A stretch of 52,318 bases of DNA from Bacteroidota bacterium (lineage in GTDB: Bacteria; Bacteroidota; Bacteroidia; CAILMK01; JAAYUY01), in the NCBI GenBank assembly GCA_016776505.1, contig JADHTG010000017.1, forward strand, positions 1-52,318, read 5' to 3'. Positions 49,191 through 52,318 of the stretch are shown here, piece after piece; the first letter of the stretch is position 1; every line of letters starts with the position of its first letter. Both the position numbers and the translations under genes were made by a program. The notes beneath the pieces were generated by a model. That model was not told the origin of the DNA. It made no database searches and saw nothing but the letters and a program-made list of their open reading frames with translations.

Positions 49191-50459
49191 ATGAATAAGC
49201 AAAAAGAAGTTGTCATTGTAAGTGCTGCCAGGTCTCCAATCGGTAAGCATGGCGGCTACTACAATGACCTGCCTGCTGAGGATCTAGCGGTCCTTGCTGT
49301 TAAGGAAGCAATCGACAGATCGGGCATTGACCTCGGTAAAACAAGGATCAATGGTGTAATAGCAGGTATGATTTACATCGACTCACAAAATCAGCAGATC
49401 TACCTGCCAAGAAATGTGTCGGTTCGGGTTGCAGAAATGTTTAATGATACGGATAACCTGCGGATTGCACCAGGTAAAACTACCCTGAGGATATGTGGGA
49501 CCGGTTTCCAGGTATTGGCAGATGCATTTGATTTGATTTCAACAGATCATGCAAACCAGGCAGATTGTATATTGTCGTTTGCAACCGAAAACATGTCGAG
49601 AACAAACCTGATTCATCATGGCAGAAGAAAAAAAGACAGTGTCTGGGATTTTGAGGATTCTCCTTTGACAGATTACCTGCTGGAAGGATTCAACCACAAC
49701 CTGTTTAAAACGCTGATGCCTAAAACAGCAGATGTGTATGGAGCACAGGTTGGAATTACAAGGAAGGACTGTGATGAATTTGCCTATTTAAGTCATTCAA
49801 GAGCCATTGAAGCACAATCAAAGCAATGGAACAGGTTTTCGAACTCCAGCAAAAATGACTATTTGAAGGGTGTTTTTGTCCTGGACACCATCGACCAGGC
49901 TGGCAACGTGATCCGTGTCTGGAGAGATGAAGGGACCAAATACGACATCAATATGGATGAGCTTGGCAAATTACGTCCTTTACTGGGACCAAAAGGCCTG
50001 GTCACTCCGGGAACAGCAAGTCAGATCAGTGACGGTGCTGCAGCTTCCATCCTCATGAGCAGGGAATATGCAGATAAAAATAATATTCCCTACCTGGCCG
50101 TCATCAAAGGCTACCAGTTTTCTACCGTTCCCCCGGAAATAATGGGCCAGGGGCCGGTACCTGCTGTCAGGGATTTGTTGGCGAAAATGAACATGAAACA
50201 ATCTGAAATCGATTTATTTGAGGTGAATGAAGCTTTTGCTGCCCAGTATCTTGGGGTTGAAAAAGAATTAGGACTGCCACGGGATATCACCAATGTGAAC
50301 GGAGGAGCTATTGCACTCGGGCACAATATTGCGGCAACAGGTTTACGGATTACCACGGATTTGGTATATGAATTAAAAAGACGCAAGGCAAAAACCGGAA
50401 TCGCTTCCGCCTGTATCGGTGGAGGTCAGGGTGGAGCAGTTTGCGTAGAAATCGTTTAA
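49191..50459 (+). CDS. Thiolase (FadI-like), second copy
   Basis: The 422-residue thiolase has the active Cys in TLRICGTGFQVLADA, FEVNEAFAAQYLG and the C-terminal NGGAIALGHNIAATGLRI and ACIGGGQGGAVCVEIV. The usual GHPxGATG reads GHNIAATG, so the Pro is replaced by Asn while the catalytic His stays. It differs in sequence and length from the first thiolase and is coupled to a fused 3-hydroxyacyl-CoA dehydrogenase/hydratase, the normal arrangement for a beta-oxidation pair. It may handle the longer dicarboxylyl-CoA while the other acts on acetoacetyl-CoA, or the reverse. Confidence 0.86.
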   Translation: MNKQKEVVIVSAARSPIGKHGGYYNDLPAEDLAVLAVKEAIDRSGIDLGKTRINGVIAGMIYIDSQNQQIYLPRNVSVRVAEMFNDTDNLRIAPGKTTLRICGTGFQVLADAFDLISTDHANQADCILSFATENMSRTNLIHHGRRKKDSVWDFEDSPLTDYLLEGFNHNLFKTLMPKTADVYGAQVGITRKDCDEFAYLSHSRAIEAQSKQWNRFSNSSKNDYLKGVFVLDTIDQAGNVIRVWRDEGTKYDINMDELGKLRPLLGPKGLVTPGTASQISDGAAASILMSREYADKNNIPYLAVIKGYQFSTVPPEIMGQGPVPAVRDLLAKMNMKQSEIDLFEVNEAFAAQYLGVEKELGLPRDITNVNGGAIALGHNIAATGLRITTDLVYELKRRKAKTGIASACIGGGQGGAVCVEIV

Positions 50460-50504
50460 CATTTTTGGATTAGAATTTTTTAATCATCAATTAAAAAAAT
50501 AAAT

Positions 50505-52318
50505 ATGGGAACTTGTTTTTCATTTGGAAACAAAGCACTGCAAAAAGAAGCAGTGAAACTCAATCAGGTAAAAAAGATTGCAATCATAGGCTCAGGGACC
50601 ATGGGAATTGGTATTGCGATTGATATATTGAATAAAACCGCTTATGATATCCTCTGCATTGATATATCCGATAAATCACTGGAAAGAGCCCAAAAGGACA
50701 TCAAAGATTATTTTTTGGGTATGGCTGCCGGTGGGCGAATACTGGATAGACAGGTTGGAGATTTTCAGAAAAGGGTTTCCTATACGCAGGATTTTAAGGA
50801 TTTATCTGCCTGTGAAATCATATGGGAAGTAGCCACTGAACGTCTGGATGTCAAGAAAAAAATATTTGCGAATATTGAGAAATACGCAGATATGAAAAAA
50901 CTGCTGTTCGTGTTTTCGAATACCTCATCACACACTACAGCTGAACTGGCAGTTTTGTTTAACGACAGCTACTTAAGGGATAAGTTCCTGACCGGTCACG
51001 GTTATTTTCCTTTCCATGTCAACCGTTTGTTCGATGTCATGAAAGGCAAATATGCCTCCGAGGAAAGTTTTATGGCTGGTGTTGCTTTTGCTGAACAAGT
51101 CCTCGAAAAGAAAGTAATTGCACTGAGGAACGACCATCATGGTTATGTTGCCGATCCAATCTTCCAGGGGATGGGTGCTATAGTCAGCTGGGACATTGAA
51201 AAAGGACAGGACCTGGTGGAATTGCCGCAGGTTTTTGACCTGCTGACAGCAAATCCTTTTACTGTACTGGACAGAACAGGTCATATGCCTTATACCGAAT
51301 CTGCTATACATTTGGGGCAACATCTTCCTGCCGATGACAGGCTTCGCTCACTGTATAACCAAAAGAAAAGGCACTATCCCCAATGGATAGAAGATCTTGA
51401 AAAATCAGGTAAAATCGGAATCTACAATCCCGGAAAAGAAGGTTTTTTTAAATGGGATGGCCCAGCCAACAGGGAAAGAATTGCCAAAGTATATGATCCG
51501 GCAGGCAAAAACTATGTGGATATACAGGATATTAACCAAAAGGATTATTGGTCACTGGCTGAAGCAAAAGCCATTGATCACCGTGAATCTACCATCAAAA
51601 GTATAGATGGTTTGATCAGGATTGCAGAATCAGAGGATAAAGGCGGAAAAACTTTCAGGCGTTATGTTATCCCCATTATGCTTTATGGCCTGGATATGAT
51701 CCAGGATAATCAAGCAACTGCTGCAGATATCAATGCAGCTACAAAAGTGGGATTGCGATTTAAATTCGGGCTCTGTGAAATCATTGATGGTTTCATTAAC
51801 CATTTCGGAATAGATGGCTTTGTAGCCCTGGTTAAAAAATCAGCTGCTGAAAACCCGGATAGGGATGAATTATTTGATGTTGACGGGAAGACAGGCCCTC
51901 GCACAAAAAAAACCAGTCTGCTTTATTCTATGAAAAAGAAAGGCTGGTTGAATTTGCTGGCTTATGGACGGATTTACGGAACACCGGTTAGGATGAGAAA
52001 CTTTACAAGTGGGGACTGGGACATCTATTACAATGATTTGAGATTTATATATCCAGGCAAAAAAGACAGGGTCGCGTCCATTATTTTCGACAATCCCCTG
52101 CGCGGAAATGTATGGAATAAAAACACCCTCGATCAACTGGATGATGCAATAGGCATTTGTACAAAAATGCATGAGAAAGGAGATCTGGGCGCTATACTTT
52201 TCACGGCATCCGGAACCGGCATGAGAATGCTGGGAGCAGATGCCCGTCAGTTTAATAAAGGATGGTTTGATGCATCAGTCGGCTACCAATTTCTGGGAGA
52301 AGAAGACTCTTCCTACTT
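50505..52318 (+). CDS. 3-hydroxyacyl-CoA dehydrogenase / enoyl-CoA hydratase fusion (partial)
   Basis: Starting at ATG 50505 (MGTCFSFGNKALQKEA), at least 604 residues are visible before the right edge. An NAD-binding motif appears at about residues 25-36 (IAIIGSGTMGIGIAID), followed by WEVATERLDVKKKIF, FSNTSSHTTAEL and GHGYFPFHVNRLFDVM. In typical enzymes the last motif reads HFFNPVH, so the catalytic His is kept but the Asn-Pro becomes Phe-Pro. The C-terminal part from about residue 515 (RVASIIFDNPLRGNVWN) is a crotonase domain. The domain order is dehydrogenase then hydratase, the reverse of FadB/FadJ. It would convert unsaturated or hydroxyacyl-CoA of the ring-opened product to the 3-oxo form. 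Confidence 0.83.
   Translation, partial: MGTCFSFGNKALQKEAVKLNQVKKIAIIGSGTMGIGIAIDILNKTAYDILCIDISDKSLERAQKDIKDYFLGMAAGGRILDRQVGDFQKRVSYTQDFKDLSACEIIWEVATERLDVKKKIFANIEKYADMKKLLFVFSNTSSHTTAELAVLFNDSYLRDKFLTGHGYFPFHVNRLFDVMKGKYASEESFMAGVAFAEQVLEKKVIALRNDHHGYVADPIFQGMGAIVSWDIEKGQDLVELPQVFDLLTANPFTVLDRTGHMPYTESAIHLGQHLPADDRLRSLYNQKKRHYPQWIEDLEKSGKIGIYNPGKEGFFKWDGPANRERIAKVYDPAGKNYVDIQDINQKDYWSLAEAKAIDHRESTIKSIDGLIRIAESEDKGGKTFRRYVIPIMLYGLDMIQDNQATAADINAATKVGLRFKFGLCEIIDGFINHFGIDGFVALVKKSAAENPDRDELFDVDGKTGPRTKKTSLLYSMKKKGWLNLLAYGRIYGTPVRMRNFTSGDWDIYYNDLRFIYPGKKDRVASIIFDNPLRGNVWNKNTLDQLDDAIGICTKMHEKGDLGAILFTASGTGMRMLGADARQFNKGWFDASVGYQFLGEEDSSY

Noticed and set aside
1..52318. tRNA, rRNA, CRISPR arrays, integrases and prophage genes
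   Set aside because: No cloverleaf-like or ribosomal sequence, no regularly spaced direct repeats with unique spacers and no phage or integrase protein motifs were seen while reading the window. A dedicated RNA search was not possible.

Overview
The window reads as a chromosome segment of an anaerobic member of the Bacteroidota. The signs are secreted proteins with type IX secretion (T9SS) C-terminal sorting domains, SprB-type repeats, several promoter-like sites of the TAnnTTTG form typical of this phylum, AT-rich DNA and MacB/LolD-like export cassettes. No tRNA, rRNA or CRISPR array was seen. The organism itself is inferred and not named.

Layout. (1) 1-8.9 kb: a cut-off GNAT acetyltransferase, a secreted beta-propeller protein, then a TetR-controlled envelope export cassette (TetR, LolA-like protein, two FtsX-type permeases, ABC ATPase, beta-barrel). 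A GxxExxY-family gene flanked by inverted repeats sits inside this cassette. (2) 8.9-13.7 kb: debris with a MORN-type fragment, a UPF0251/zinc-ribbon/NifX-like operon behind a perfect 28-bp palindrome, and a decaheme cytochrome lipoprotein plus double-rhodanese lipoprotein divergent from a Crp/Fnr regulator. (3) 13.9-21.8 kb: housekeeping and secreted genes, including a CoA-binding protein, a SanA/YdcF-like protein, a 1133-residue beta-helix/SprB/T9SS protein, three DUF1573 genes, a histidine phosphatase and a hotdog thioesterase. (4) 21.8-30.4 kb, minus strand: two fused aconitase-family hydratases, an HD-domain protein, an isocitrate/isopropylmalate-type dehydrogenase and a two-gene 2-oxoacid:ferredoxin oxidoreductase. 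(5) 30.6 kb to the right edge, plus strand: glutaryl-CoA dehydrogenase, a molybdenum hydroxylase with its maturation genes, an SDR, a thiolase, a broken benzoyl-CoA reductase gene, an ADP-forming acyl-CoA synthetase, an ApbA-like dehydrogenase, Had, Oah and Dch (the three diagnostic enzymes of the lower benzoyl-CoA pathway), an unusual Nramp-like transporter, benzoyl-CoA reductase B-type and D-type subunits, a second thiolase and a 3-hydroxyacyl-CoA dehydrogenase/enoyl-CoA hydratase fusion that runs off the edge.

The main discovery candidate is region 5 together with region 4: an almost complete anaerobic aromatic-ring degradation supercluster of the class I (ATP-dependent, Thauera-like) type in a Bacteroidota background. 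The proposed flow is benzoyl-CoA to dienoyl-CoA (Bcr), then Dch, Had and Oah to a C7 dicarboxylyl-CoA, beta-oxidation by the HADH/ECH fusion and thiolases to glutaryl-CoA, GcdH to crotonyl-CoA, and finally acetyl-CoA. Region 4 could oxidise citrate to 2-oxoglutarate and succinyl-CoA and so supply the reduced ferredoxin that a class I reductase needs. The ADP-forming synthetase could save ATP or activate an acid.

The cluster is also odd. The C-type subunit survives only as an N-terminal fragment abutting the synthetase start, and no A-type ATPase subunit is present. A nest of repeats occupies the gap between the B- and D-type genes. Whether the missing subunits lie past 52.3 kb, elsewhere, or are really lost cannot be decided from this window. 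All family assignments come from reading motifs and remembered family features; no database search was run.
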